Source: Candidatus Gallilactobacillus intestinavium
GTDB lineage: Bacteria; Bacillota; Bacilli; Lactobacillales; Lactobacillaceae
Assembly (NCBI GenBank): GCA_017694665.1
Contig: JADIMP010000103.1
Span: 1-64,000 of the forward strand
Length of the DNA stretch: 64,000 nucleotides
Direction of reading: 5' to 3'
How positions within the stretch are numbered: position 1 is the first letter of the stretch; each line of letters begins with the position of its first letter. Made by a program: the position numbers and the translations under genes. Positions 1 through 7,509 of this stretch are shown in pieces. The notes beneath the pieces were generated by a model. The model did no database searches, was not told the origin of the DNA, and saw only the letters and a program-made list of their open reading frames with translations.

Positions 1-1558
1 GACCTACTGTAAATAATGGTTTATATCCTTGATTCCATAATTCTTGTAATTCAGTTTGAATAATATTAGCAACCTGTTGTGGATCTAGTTGATTACCATC
101 AAATGTTTGAGACCAAATGTTAGTTTTACCATTAGCTGATTGAGTAGTAGAAATAGTTCCATTATCGTCAGTAATTACACGGTTAGCATTTGGATCAACA
201 AAATTAATTGTAATTGTATCTTTTGAAGCATCAGCTGGAATCAATGGACTGAACGTCCATGAACCACCATTGTTTACATTATCGCCAGATACACTAGCAT
301 TAGGATTGCTACCCTTTGGGAAAGTTCCTTGTGAATTTTGAGCTGCATAAATAACTTTAACAGGAGGTAAAGCTTGATTAGGTTTAACATTGTCAACTTC
401 TTTAACAACCGTATTACTGTCATCATTAGCTGCTCTTACAATTGAAACATTGCCACCACCGCTAATTTCACTACCTTCTCCCGCATATACAATAGTCGTT
501 GTAAAACCAGGAATTTGTGGAACTGGATAACTTGGCATAGTTTGTGTAGCTGGAGTTGTTACAACATTTGCTGGTTGAGAATTAGTAACGTCTAAAATTT
601 CAGTACTGTTAAAAGTAATTGTTTGAGTTACATTTGATTTACCATTAAACACTTTTGCTGGTTGCCCATTACTAAACACTGCAGAAATTGGGCGTTTAGC
701 TGTTATTGTATTATGTTGTTGAACAGCCCCATGAGTATAATTTAATGTGATATTAATAGTACCTGTGTATCCTTTAAATTGAGCAAGATTAAAATTAGGA
801 TTCTTAGCAAAGGTAAATAGTGGTTTGTATCCATTAGCCCAATTGCTTTTAATATCAGCAATGACTTCTTGCATTAATTGTTGACCATCAGCAACATCAC
901 TATCATATGCAATTTGACCATCATTAATGGTAAATGAAATAGCATCTTGGTAAATCATTGCACCATTACTATTACCAGTTGCACTACCATCTAAACCAGT
1001 AATTGTATTTCCAGCGTCAGAATCCCAATCACTAATATTTACTGTAATACTTGCTGCAGTACTACCAGTAACAGGAGTTAAACTAACTTGATAGCTACCA
1101 CCGTTGTGTTTACTGTTGGAAACATTAGCGCTTACACCGTTATGACTATTACAGTCGTCACCACTCATGCTATTATAAGCGCTAGTTTTAGAAAATGTTC
1201 CACTTTCGCTAATAGGTTGAGCTGTATTACTTGAACTTGAACTAGATGAATTAGTTGATGAGCTAGATGAACTTGATGAATTTGAACTAGAACCAGCAGG
1301 AGAAGTTGCTGTAGAACTAGATGTTGTAGATGTTGTAGTTGAACTAGAACTTGTTGAGGTTCCGTTAGCTAAAACTTGATTGCTAACTTTAGTTGCTGAA
1401 CTACTATTAGTCGTTGTAGCAGCATGAGCATGAGCATTGCTTAAGCCAACACCTAATCCCATTGAGAATAGAGTTACTAAAGAAGCAACCCATACTTTTC
1501 CTTTTTTATATAATTTAACATGTTCTTGGTTTTCACCGAAATAAACTTTGTTTTTCAT
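1..1558 (-). CDS. Secreted/surface repeat protein with KxYKxGKxW signal, 3' end outside window
   Basis: This reading frame starts with ATG at 1558 behind an AGAGG ribosome site and is still open at position 1, so 519 codons are visible and the C-terminus is missing. Residues about 14-22 read KLYKKGKVW, the KxYKxGKxW motif of long Lactobacillaceae export signals; a hydrophobic stretch and an AHA cleavage-type site follow. Residues about 50-120 are a Ser/Thr-rich low-complexity linker. Two related modules follow, each beginning near GTF and ending in NGYKPLF or QGYKPLF (about residues 122-250 and 400-517). Between them is a MucBP-like segment with TQTITFNST and PATQTMPSYPVPQIPGF. I infer an adhesin or mucus-binding-like surface protein. 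Whether it ends in an LPXTG anchor cannot be seen. The domain order is read by eye and the module name is uncertain. Confidence 0.85.
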   Translation of the reverse strand, partial: MKNKVYFGENQEHVKLYKKGKVWVASLVTLFSMGLGVGLSNAHAHAATTTNSSSATKVSNQVLANGTSTSSSSTTTSTTSSSTATSPAGSSSNSSSSSSSSTNSSSSSSSNTAQPISESGTFSKTSAYNSMSGDDCNSHNGVSANVSNSKHNGGSYQVSLTPVTGSTAASITVNISDWDSDAGNTITGLDGSATGNSNGAMIYQDAISFTINDGQIAYDSDVADGQQLMQEVIADIKSNWANGYKPLFTFAKNPNFNLAQFKGYTGTINITLNYTHGAVQQHNTITAKRPISAVFSNGQPAKVFNGKSNVTQTITFNSTEILDVTNSQPANVVTTPATQTMPSYPVPQIPGFTTTIVYAGEGSEISGGGNVSIVRAANDDSNTVVKEVDNVKPNQALPPVKVIYAAQNSQGTFPKGSNPNASVSGDNVNNGGSWTFSPLIPADASKDTITINFVDPNANRVITDDNGTISTTQSANGKTNIWSQTFDGNQLDPQQVANIIQTELQELWNQGYKPLFTVG

Positions 1559-1573
1559 ATTGACAAAACCTCT

Positions 1574-1593
1574 TATATATATATATATATATA
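1574..1593. repeat. (TA)10 dinucleotide tract just upstream of the surface-protein ribosome site
   Basis: Ten uninterrupted TA units lie directly next to the AGAGG ribosome site (1569-1573) of the surface protein that starts at 1558. The flanking 60 bases toward 1660 are also very TA-rich. Short tandem repeats next to a start site can change length by slipped-strand mispairing, so this could tune expression of the surface protein. That role is inferred. Confidence 0.8.
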
Positions 1594-1777
1594 CGCATTC
1601 GATGCACATCATATATGTGTATAATATATGCCTATACGAATAATATATTAACTTATTTAAAAGCAAAATAAAAGTTATATTTGTATTACAAAGATTTTAT
1701 AAAAATAAAACCGCATAAGCACTTGCATTAAATCATCGATAAGCTTTTATTATAGTTATATAAATTTTATTTATTCA

Positions 1778-2578
1778 TTAGATAAAGGTAAATGGATCAG
1801 TATTAATCACTGACGGCATAATTTCAATCTCCCAATGATTTTCTTCAGACCATTGTTGAAACATATCTACTAAGTGAGCAACACAAACTACTTCAATATG
1901 ATGTCCCGGATCAATAATTGAAAAATCACTGGCTAATACATCATGCATAGTATGGTAATATGCATCACCAGTAATATAAACATCAGCTCCCGTAGCTTGA
2001 GCTTCACGATAAAATTTACCGCCATCACCACCTAAAACAGCTACTCGTTTCACCGTTCTATTTAGATCAGGTGTAATTAAACGTAATCCACCAATATCAA
2101 ATGTTGATTTACATTGTTTAGCATATTCTTTCATGGACATTGGTTCAGTTAAATTACCTACCCGCCCCATGAAAACATCTGGATTACCTGGATTAGGTAA
2201 CCATGGTTCAACATTAGTTAATCCTAACAGATCAGCTAACCAATCATTCATCCCGTTAAACGCATTATCCAAATTCGTATGTGCTGCATACACATTTATA
2301 TGATTAGCAATAATTTTCCCATATAACGCTAATTGAGGATCTTTTGCAAAATCTAAATTTTGCGTTTTATGAAACATTACCGGATGATGGGCAAAAATAA
2401 AATCAACATGATTGGCAATGGCTTCATCCACTACTTCTGGTCGTACATCTAAGGTGACCATTACTTTATGAATTTCCGCATTTCGATCACCAATTTGCAT
2501 TCCCGTAGGATCGTTATGATAACGATAATTAATCGGTGCATATTGTTCAAACCGATCAATAAAGGTTTGTAGTTTCAC
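1778..2578 (-). CDS. Nif3-like dinuclear metal centre protein (YqfO family)
   Basis: The 266-residue product matches the Nif3/DUF34 family in length and motifs. These include an early HNDPTGMQIGD segment, a FIFAHHPVMF metal-site motif near residue 62, AAHTNLDNAFNGMNDWLA near residue 100, and a C-terminal GHHIEV segment. Members form toroidal hexamers with a two-metal site; the substrate is not firmly established, and GTP cyclohydrolase-type annotations are unproven. The start is GTG at 2576-2578 behind a strong GAGGTGAG at 2586-2593. In many Firmicutes this gene follows trmK in the rpoD region; here it stands alone between a surface-protein gene and zinc-ribbon genes. Confidence 0.9.
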   Translation of the reverse strand: MKLQTFIDRFEQYAPINYRYHNDPTGMQIGDRNAEIHKVMVTLDVRPEVVDEAIANHVDFIFAHHPVMFHKTQNLDFAKDPQLALYGKIIANHINVYAAHTNLDNAFNGMNDWLADLLGLTNVEPWLPNPGNPDVFMGRVGNLTEPMSMKEYAKQCKSTFDIGGLRLITPDLNRTVKRVAVLGGDGGKFYREAQATGADVYITGDAYYHTMHDVLASDFSIIDPGHHIEVVCVAHLVDMFQQWSEENHWEIEIMPSVINTDPFTFI

Positions 2579-2615
2579 CTATATCTCACCTCTTTTAAAA
2601 CTTAATAAATTAACT

Positions 2616-2648
2616 ATAACGTTTCTTTTTTAAAACAACTAACGTTAT
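2616..2648. promoter_or_regulatory. Inverted repeat ATAACGTT...AACGTTAT upstream of nif3-like gene
   Basis: Two perfect 8-base arms (2616-2623 and 2641-2648) are separated by 17 bases. They lie 38-70 bases upstream of the nif3-like GTG start, where an operator could sit. No regulator is identified. In AT-rich DNA this could be chance, although both arms contain the less common ACGT core. Confidence 0.35.
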
Positions 2649-2774
2649 GCTCATTTTTGTACAAATTATTTTCGTTAATTCTTAAAATCCAAAGATTTTA
2701 AAATAATGATTAATCAATTTCTTATTAATAAACCAATTAAATTAATCAAAGGTCTCTTTTTCATATATTTATAT

Positions 2775-2810
2775 AAAAAAGCGTTAACAAATATTTTGTT
2801 AACGCTTTTT
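2775..2810 (-). terminator. Intrinsic terminator after the TcaA-like gene
   Basis: AAAAAGCGTTAACAA pairs with TTGTTAACGCTTTTT around a short AT loop, and T runs flank both sides. It lies 4 bases after the stop of the zinc-ribbon gene at 2814 and could work in both directions. Confidence 0.9.
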
Positions 2811-2813
2811 ACT

Positions 2814-4316
2814 TTAATCATCATTACTACTATCGTTATGTTGACTTACCATATTCGGTTTTCCTAAAGAGAAAATCACATTTTTATTATTTTCATTTCC
2901 AACAATCGCTGTAGATTTGTATACTTGAACCTCTTTACCACCATCATTGTAATATTGAGTAACGGTTAAAGTATAGTCTACCTTCGTTTTCCCATCACCA
3001 TTTGGTAATACATCATCTACTGAAACAGAGTATTTATAACCAGTTAGACTATCATTATTAGAAAATCCTTTGTTTTGATTCATCAAATTCTTGAAATCAC
3101 CATTATTACCGCCTTGATCAAAATTATCGGCGATATCTTTATGATTATCGGGATCTCCATCATTATCAACGAAAACATTCTTCAACAAATGTTCAGAATC
3201 TTTTTTATTTAACATTCCTGGGAATAATGGTGATACTTTTGTACTATGTGAATATAATTTAACCGATTCTGATTGTGTCATCTTGCCATTTAAATTAGCT
3301 TTTAAGTATAATTTAGTATTTTTATGAATTGGATAATTTTTCAAAGTATAATTACCATTCTTATCTAAATTCCCAACTTTTTTATTATTTACATATACTT
3401 CAGCATTAGGAACACTTTTAATATTAAATGTATTAATATTAATGTCTAGATTTATTATATCGTCAACATCACCACTACCATCATATACATCACTAGCACT
3501 TACTTTTTGTCCATGGACTGTTCCCTTAGCTGTAAATTTATAGATACCATATAATAAATGATTAAAATTCTTTTCATAGTTATGACCATACGAGGTTGCT
3601 ACATATTTACCATTTTGATAAATCTTTAAATTAGGTAAATTAGTTTTAACTGGTATAGATACGGTATCAACTTTTAACTTATACTTCGGGAAAAATAACC
3701 ATACATTTCCAGTCTTTTGAAAATCATAATATTCATGACTATTGTGCTTTAAAGCTTTTAATTCATGCTTTACAAAATAATGCTTGGTCATTCCATTTCT
3801 AACACCATTATGAAATTCTTTTTGAAATGGTTTAACTGATTCCCGATTAATTTTAGCTTGAGAATCATTAGTAGTAATGTAATGTGCTCCGTTTTTATTA
3901 GGATTATTTAATACAGTATACGCGCGTGCAATTTGATTGCGTGGTTGATAATAATTATTTAATCCTACAAATAATAAGACTAAAGCAATTAATAACCCTA
4001 ACAACCAACCCCATTTATGTGTAACTAAATTATCTTTTAATCCATCTAATTTTTCTCTAAATCCATGATGATTCGTTGGTTTAACTTTGGCTTTGTTAGC
4101 CTTAGTTTTTTTAACTTGTTTGTTCAGTTGATGATTATCGTCAAATTTAACTTGTTTATTTTCTTGTACTTGTGTTTTTTCTTTGGTTTTAGAAACAACA
4201 CTGGCATCTTGTTGTTGCAAGCTCTTTACAATATCGCTAACTTTATAACCACAATTGGGACAAAACTGTATTGGTTCCGTTATTTTATAACCACAATTGG
4301 GACAGAAAAATTTCAT
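2814..4316 (-). CDS. Zinc-ribbon membrane protein, TcaA/YvbJ-like
   Basis: This 500-residue protein begins with two CPNCGYK zinc-knuckle motifs (about residues 5-11 and 19-25). A Lys/Gln-rich charged linker follows (about 35-95). One transmembrane helix (about 102-121, WGWLLGLLIALVLLFVGL) then leads to a large, presumably extracellular region with repeated beta-rich segments, for example VPNAEVYVNNKKVGNLDKNG near residue 305. This order matches staphylococcal TcaA and Bacillus YvbJ, which are linked to envelope stress and glycopeptide response. The start is an ATG behind GAGGAAAT. It is the second gene of a pair, 30 bases after another zinc-ribbon membrane protein, and a terminator follows. 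The exact role here is unknown. Confidence 0.8.
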   Translation of the reverse strand: MKFFCPNCGYKITEPIQFCPNCGYKVSDIVKSLQQQDASVVSKTKEKTQVQENKQVKFDDNHQLNKQVKKTKANKAKVKPTNHHGFREKLDGLKDNLVTHKWGWLLGLLIALVLLFVGLNNYYQPRNQIARAYTVLNNPNKNGAHYITTNDSQAKINRESVKPFQKEFHNGVRNGMTKHYFVKHELKALKHNSHEYYDFQKTGNVWLFFPKYKLKVDTVSIPVKTNLPNLKIYQNGKYVATSYGHNYEKNFNHLLYGIYKFTAKGTVHGQKVSASDVYDGSGDVDDIINLDININTFNIKSVPNAEVYVNNKKVGNLDKNGNYTLKNYPIHKNTKLYLKANLNGKMTQSESVKLYSHSTKVSPLFPGMLNKKDSEHLLKNVFVDNDGDPDNHKDIADNFDQGGNNGDFKNLMNQNKGFSNNDSLTGYKYSVSVDDVLPNGDGKTKVDYTLTVTQYYNDGGKEVQVYKSTAIVGNENNKNVIFSLGKPNMVSQHNDSSNDD

Positions 4317-4346
4317 TTTTATTTCCTCGAACTATTCATAATCAAA

Positions 4347-5273
4347 CTAATTATTTAATAAATCACTGAAAAATTTACTTCCTAAATGGTGCATTACATC
4401 TTGAAAAGACTTAGCAATGACACTATGTACTAAGTAGTGATAACAAATCACAGCAATCACTACCATAATTAAACCTTGAATTAAAATCCCCCAGTATAGA
4501 TCTAAACGATTATCAGCTACTTGAGTATCTTTCATTGCCATCACCATTGAACTAATCCATACGACAATATCTAGTGCTATAACTAACATAAAGATCATAT
4601 TGGCATTAAATAAATTAATCGCTAAACAAAGTACTCCAAGTAAATTAATCAATAAAATGACATTACTTCGATAAGCAATTTGATTGGTAAAATCATTAAA
4701 ATCACTACTATGGTCGTGATAAAAATTATTCTTAATTAAAAATCCAGTTAAGCACATTAATAAGGCACTAATCAAAACCAAAACAATTACTTGAAATATT
4801 ACATTAGTAATATTAATTGAAAAAGTGTCCTTGAATATGCCTGGTAAATAATTCATCCAATTAGTTAATTTGTTGTATTCCAAATCTACTAACAATCCAA
4901 AAATAATTGCTTCTAAAATTAGATTTATGTAGCCTACTCCCACAAAATCAGGTTTTACATAACAACTAGGATTTTTAAATGATTGTTTTAACCATGCAAA
5001 ATATCCTGCTAAACCATCAGAATTACCATTTGATTTTTGCCCAGCTTTTTTAGCAGCTTTTTCAGCTTTTTTCTGTGCTTTAGCGGCCGCAGCTTCAGCC
5101 TTCTTTTGTTCACGTTCTTTTTGTTTAGCTTCGGCTTCCGCTTTCTTTTGCGCTTCTTTTTGTTGTCTTTGTACTTCCGCTATTGTTGGTACATCTTGTA
5201 AATTAGTTCCACAATGAGTACAAAATTTTACACCTTCAGCCATTTGTTCATGACAATTTGGACATTCCTTCAT
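4347..5273 (-). CDS. Zinc-ribbon multi-pass membrane protein of unknown function
   Basis: This 308-residue protein opens with a CPNCHEQ...CTHCGTN zinc ribbon (residues 4-22). A long Lys/Ala/Glu-rich coiled-coil-like segment follows (about 34-80), then roughly five or six hydrophobic helices between residues about 110 and 295. The start ATG has an AGGAGA site at good spacing. It sits directly upstream of the TcaA-like zinc-ribbon protein on the same strand and is probably co-transcribed with it. The two share only the N-terminal ribbon design: one has a single helix and an outer domain, the other is mostly membrane. I do not recognise a specific function. An envelope-stress or regulatory membrane complex is a guess from the pairing. 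Confidence 0.75.
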   Translation of the reverse strand: MKECPNCHEQMAEGVKFCTHCGTNLQDVPTIAEVQRQQKEAQKKAEAEAKQKEREQKKAEAAAAKAQKKAEKAAKKAGQKSNGNSDGLAGYFAWLKQSFKNPSCYVKPDFVGVGYINLILEAIIFGLLVDLEYNKLTNWMNYLPGIFKDTFSINITNVIFQVIVLVLISALLMCLTGFLIKNNFYHDHSSDFNDFTNQIAYRSNVILLINLLGVLCLAINLFNANMIFMLVIALDIVVWISSMVMAMKDTQVADNRLDLYWGILIQGLIMVVIAVICYHYLVHSVIAKSFQDVMHHLGSKFFSDLLNN

Positions 5274-5419
5274 TTATCATGTCTCCTTCTTTAAGAAATT
5301 CACCTTTATTAATATATCATTGCCAAAACGCTATTAACAAGGCCCTATAAGTCAATTTAATCTGAGTTTTATCAAGTTTTTTATCTTTTTACGTCTTATT
5401 TATGCCTGATATCCTAAAG

Positions 5420-5483
5420 TTATAAAAATGCAAAAAGTTCTAAAATGCAGCACTAACTTATAAAAATGCAAAAAGTTCTAAAA
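5420..5483. repeat. Two 26-base direct repeats upstream of the AAA+ ATPase gene
   Basis: Positions 5420-5445 and 5458-5483 are identical over 26 bases, each containing TATAAAAATGCAAAAAGTTC. Their starts are 38 bases apart, with 12 unrelated bases between them. The second copy ends 34 bases before the ATG of the ATPase at 5518. The arrangement suggests paired operator or autoregulator sites, or a small tandem duplication of a promoter element. Confidence 0.8.
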
Positions 5484-5517
5484 CATGATATGCTAATACA
5501 AAAAAGGAGATATTGAA

Positions 5518-6630
5518 ATGTCCTTACTAACCCCATTTAACCCGAATTTTGGTAAAGTGCCACAATTATTTTTAGATCGTCAACAAATCGTTGATAACTA
5601 CGTACAAGAATTATGTAACTCTGGTCAATCTATTAATACACCCTACCAAACTACATTAATTTACGGCGTACGTGGTTCAGGTAAAACTTCTCTTTTAACC
5701 GATATTACTAATAAAATTAAAGATCAATCAGATTGGCTAGTTATTGATTTAATTAATAATGATCAAATTATTGATAACTTAATTGATAATTTACGTATCG
5801 CAAGTAGTTCCAATTTTAAAAAAGTATTAAAACAAATTAATACTTTACAAGTTGGTAATATCGGTATTAATTTATCTGATCATGAGGCCGCTCAAATTAC
5901 CGTTTTAATTGAATTATTAAAAAAATTACAAAAACAAAATAAAAAAGTCCTGATTACTATTGATGAAGTGGCTTCAACACCCACTTTACAAAATTTTGCT
6001 GCTATCTACCAATTATTAATCCGTCAGGAATTAGGTATCGCTATTATCATGACTGGATTACCAGAAAACATTTCTGAATTACAAAACAATAAAGTATTAA
6101 CTTTCTTATTACGTAGTAATCGCATTGAATTATCAGCACTAAAAAGTTCATCCATCATCAATGCCTTTCAGGAAAACTTTGAAAAAGGACAACGCCAAAT
6201 ATCTTCACCCATCGCTACTCAATTAACCAGTCTAACTAAGGGGTACGCTTATGCTTTTCAATTACTAGGATATTTAATTTGGCAGCAGACCGAGCCCAAC
6301 GATATTATTGATGAAAAAATCATTCAACAAGTTAAACCAGAATATCAACGTCAACTAAACAATAATGTTTATTCATTAATTTATCGTAGTTTATCTGCTA
6401 AAGATCGTGAATTTATTAAAGCGATGGCGAATATATCTAGTGGACAAATTAAACTAGCAGACATTGCTAAGCAAACACAACATGCCTCAAATTACTGGTC
6501 AATGTATCGTAAAAGACTGATTGATCAACAAATTATTAAAAACGTTACCTATGGTTATGTATCATTTAATTTACCTTTATTCCAAGAATTTATTAAAGAG
6601 CAAGCCGAATTAGAAAAATTTGATTTTTAA
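5518..6630 (+). CDS. AAA+ ATP-binding protein, Orc1/Cdc6-like fold, function unknown
   Basis: The 370-residue protein has a Walker A motif GVRGSGKT (residues 50-57), a Walker B motif LITIDE (144-149) and a sensor-like strand IIMTGLPEN (about 176-184). The C-terminal 100 residues look like a winged-helix domain. This layout resembles the archaeal-type/Orc1-like AAA ATPases common as orphan genes in lactobacilli. The start is an ATG behind AAGGAGAT. It is one of the few plus-strand genes here, is divergent from the zinc-ribbon pair, carries two long direct repeats in its leader and has its own terminator. No helicase or nuclease partner is adjacent, so it may act alone or with a distant partner. 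The substrate is unknown. Confidence 0.75.
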   Translation: MSLLTPFNPNFGKVPQLFLDRQQIVDNYVQELCNSGQSINTPYQTTLIYGVRGSGKTSLLTDITNKIKDQSDWLVIDLINNDQIIDNLIDNLRIASSSNFKKVLKQINTLQVGNIGINLSDHEAAQITVLIELLKKLQKQNKKVLITIDEVASTPTLQNFAAIYQLLIRQELGIAIIMTGLPENISELQNNKVLTFLLRSNRIELSALKSSSIINAFQENFEKGQRQISSPIATQLTSLTKGYAYAFQLLGYLIWQQTEPNDIIDEKIIQQVKPEYQRQLNNNVYSLIYRSLSAKDREFIKAMANISSGQIKLADIAKQTQHASNYWSMYRKRLIDQQIIKNVTYGYVSFNLPLFQEFIKEQAELEKFDF

Positions 6631-6651
6631 AAATCTTTGAAATATCAATAC

Positions 6652-6691
6652 AAAAAAGACGTTAACAGAAAATATTTGTTAACGTCTTTTT
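6652..6691 (+). terminator. Intrinsic terminator after the AAA+ ATPase gene
   Basis: AAAAAGACGTTAACA pairs with TGTTAACGTCTTTTT over an AT-rich loop, followed by T residues, 22 bases after the ATPase stop. Its core GTTAACA...TGTTAAC resembles the terminator at 2775-2810. Confidence 0.9.
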
Positions 6692-6712
6692 ATTTAAACT
6701 TGTATTTAGTAT

Positions 6713-6850
6713 TTATGCTTTGTTATACATTTCAGTTAATTTTTGTATTGTCACTTTAGAAACATGCACACTATTACTTTTGGTCCATTCATTCAAATAT
6801 TCTGGACAGTAATTAACGGTGCACTATTTTATGATTTTTTATTACGCCAC
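6713..6850 (-). pseudogene. Decayed C-terminal DNA-binding tail of the HicB-like antitoxin
   Basis: Reading on past the HicB-like stop in the same frame gives four in-frame stops within about 14 codons. A sensible segment then follows, ending in a stop at 6713-6715. That segment (NYCPEYLNEWTKSNSVHVSK, then VTIQKLTEMYNKA) resembles the ribbon-helix-helix tail of HicB antitoxins, in which a PxYLNExAKxxxxxFSKxxxEAL-type pattern is usual. I infer that the full antitoxin was once about 130 codons and that its DNA-binding domain has been lost by nonsense mutations. No hicA toxin is adjacent. Confidence 0.6.
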
Positions 6851-7105
6851 TTAATTCAAATCAACATTAACCCACATTATCCGTTGATGTTCTTTTAATG
6901 CCCATTTAGTTGAATCCTGTACTATTGGATGTTCATTACCACTTAACCAACCAGCAATTGCATCTTTAATATGCTCTACTAATTCGGTAATTGTATCTCC
7001 ATCAGTTACTAGACCCTTAATATTTGGTGAAGTAGCTACATAATAATGACCATCTTCATCACTAAACTCTTCAACAATTACTGGATATTTTACTTTATCT
7101 TTCAT
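6851..7105 (-). CDS. HicB-like antitoxin, truncated
   Basis: The 84-residue product carries the HicB/UPF0150 fold signature: KYPVIVEEFSDEDGHYYVATS, then SPNIKGLVTDGDT and a helix EHIKDAIAGWL. The start is an ATG at 7103-7105 behind AGAGG at 7115-7119; a longer frame upstream would run into the preceding gene. Complete HicB proteins continue into a DNA-binding tail, and here that tail is separated by in-frame stops (see 6713-6850). The gene lies 14 bases after a 56-codon gene on the same strand. HicB normally neutralises the HicA RNase, but no HicA-like gene is next to it. It may be an orphan or decaying antitoxin. Confidence 0.75.
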   Translation of the reverse strand: MKDKVKYPVIVEEFSDEDGHYYVATSPNIKGLVTDGDTITELVEHIKDAIAGWLSGNEHPIVQDSTKWALKEHQRIMWVNVDLN

Positions 7106-7119
7106 TTTTGAAAACCTCT

Positions 7120-7290
7120 TTATATAGCGTCTTCTTTCATCCATTCATCAAAGTACGGTGCTTTAGCTACATCATAATGATTTTTTTGATCAAAAGTTAC
7201 TTTTTCATTAGGAATGCTTTTTATCAAATTATTCCAATTCAAACTAGACAAAATTTTTTTATTTCTAATTTTGGCTTTTACATTATCCAT
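7120..7290 (-). CDS. Small 56-residue protein of unknown function
   Basis: An ATG at 7288-7290, behind an AGGAG site about 10 bases upstream, opens a 56-codon frame ending at 7120. The product begins MDNVKAKIRNKKIL and ends with an acidic, aromatic tail around APYFDEWMKEDAI. The middle has LNWNNLIKSIP and VTFDQKNHYD. The gene is 14 bases upstream of the HicB-like antitoxin, so the two form a short operon. It could be a toxin, an antitoxin or a remnant; it does not look like HicA, which is longer and carries a GSH motif. I do not recognise it. Confidence 0.55.
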   Translation of the reverse strand: MDNVKAKIRNKKILSSLNWNNLIKSIPNEKVTFDQKNHYDVAKAPYFDEWMKEDAI

Positions 7291-7414
7291 GTTTACTTTT
7301 ACTCCTAAATTTCACATCTTAACTTAACATCAAAATAAAATTTATATAGCAATTATTATTTACTTTATCATTTGTAACTCGATATTTATATTAACTTATT
7401 TTTATTTATAAAAA

Positions 7415-7456
7415 TAAAAAAGAGCTTAACTATAATATATTAGTTAAGCTCTTTTT
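7415..7456 (-). terminator. Terminator after rpoC
   Basis: AAAAAGAGCTTAACTA pairs with TAGTTAAGCTCTTTTT over a short AT loop. It lies 54 bases past the present rpoC stop and 15 bases past the older stop at 7471-7473. Confidence 0.92.
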
Positions 7457-7509
7457 AAATTTATCTTTAATTATTCGTCTACATCATCATTCTCAGTTGA
7501 TTGACCTAA

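Noticed and set aside
2687..2707. Short hairpin TTAAAATC/GATTTTAA upstream of nif3-like gene
   Set aside because: The stem is short and made almost only of A and T, with no T tract of terminator quality. It is probably chance.
4065..4358. Plus-strand frame of 97 codons opposite the TcaA-like gene
   Set aside because: It lies wholly over the Lys-rich start of a well-supported minus-strand gene, is rich in Phe and Leu as an antisense shadow would be, and has no ribosome site or neighbours.
7108..7308. Plus-strand frame of 66 codons over the small 56-codon gene
   Set aside because: It is Phe/Ile-rich and lacks a ribosome site, whereas the minus-strand gene has AGGAG and sits in an operon.
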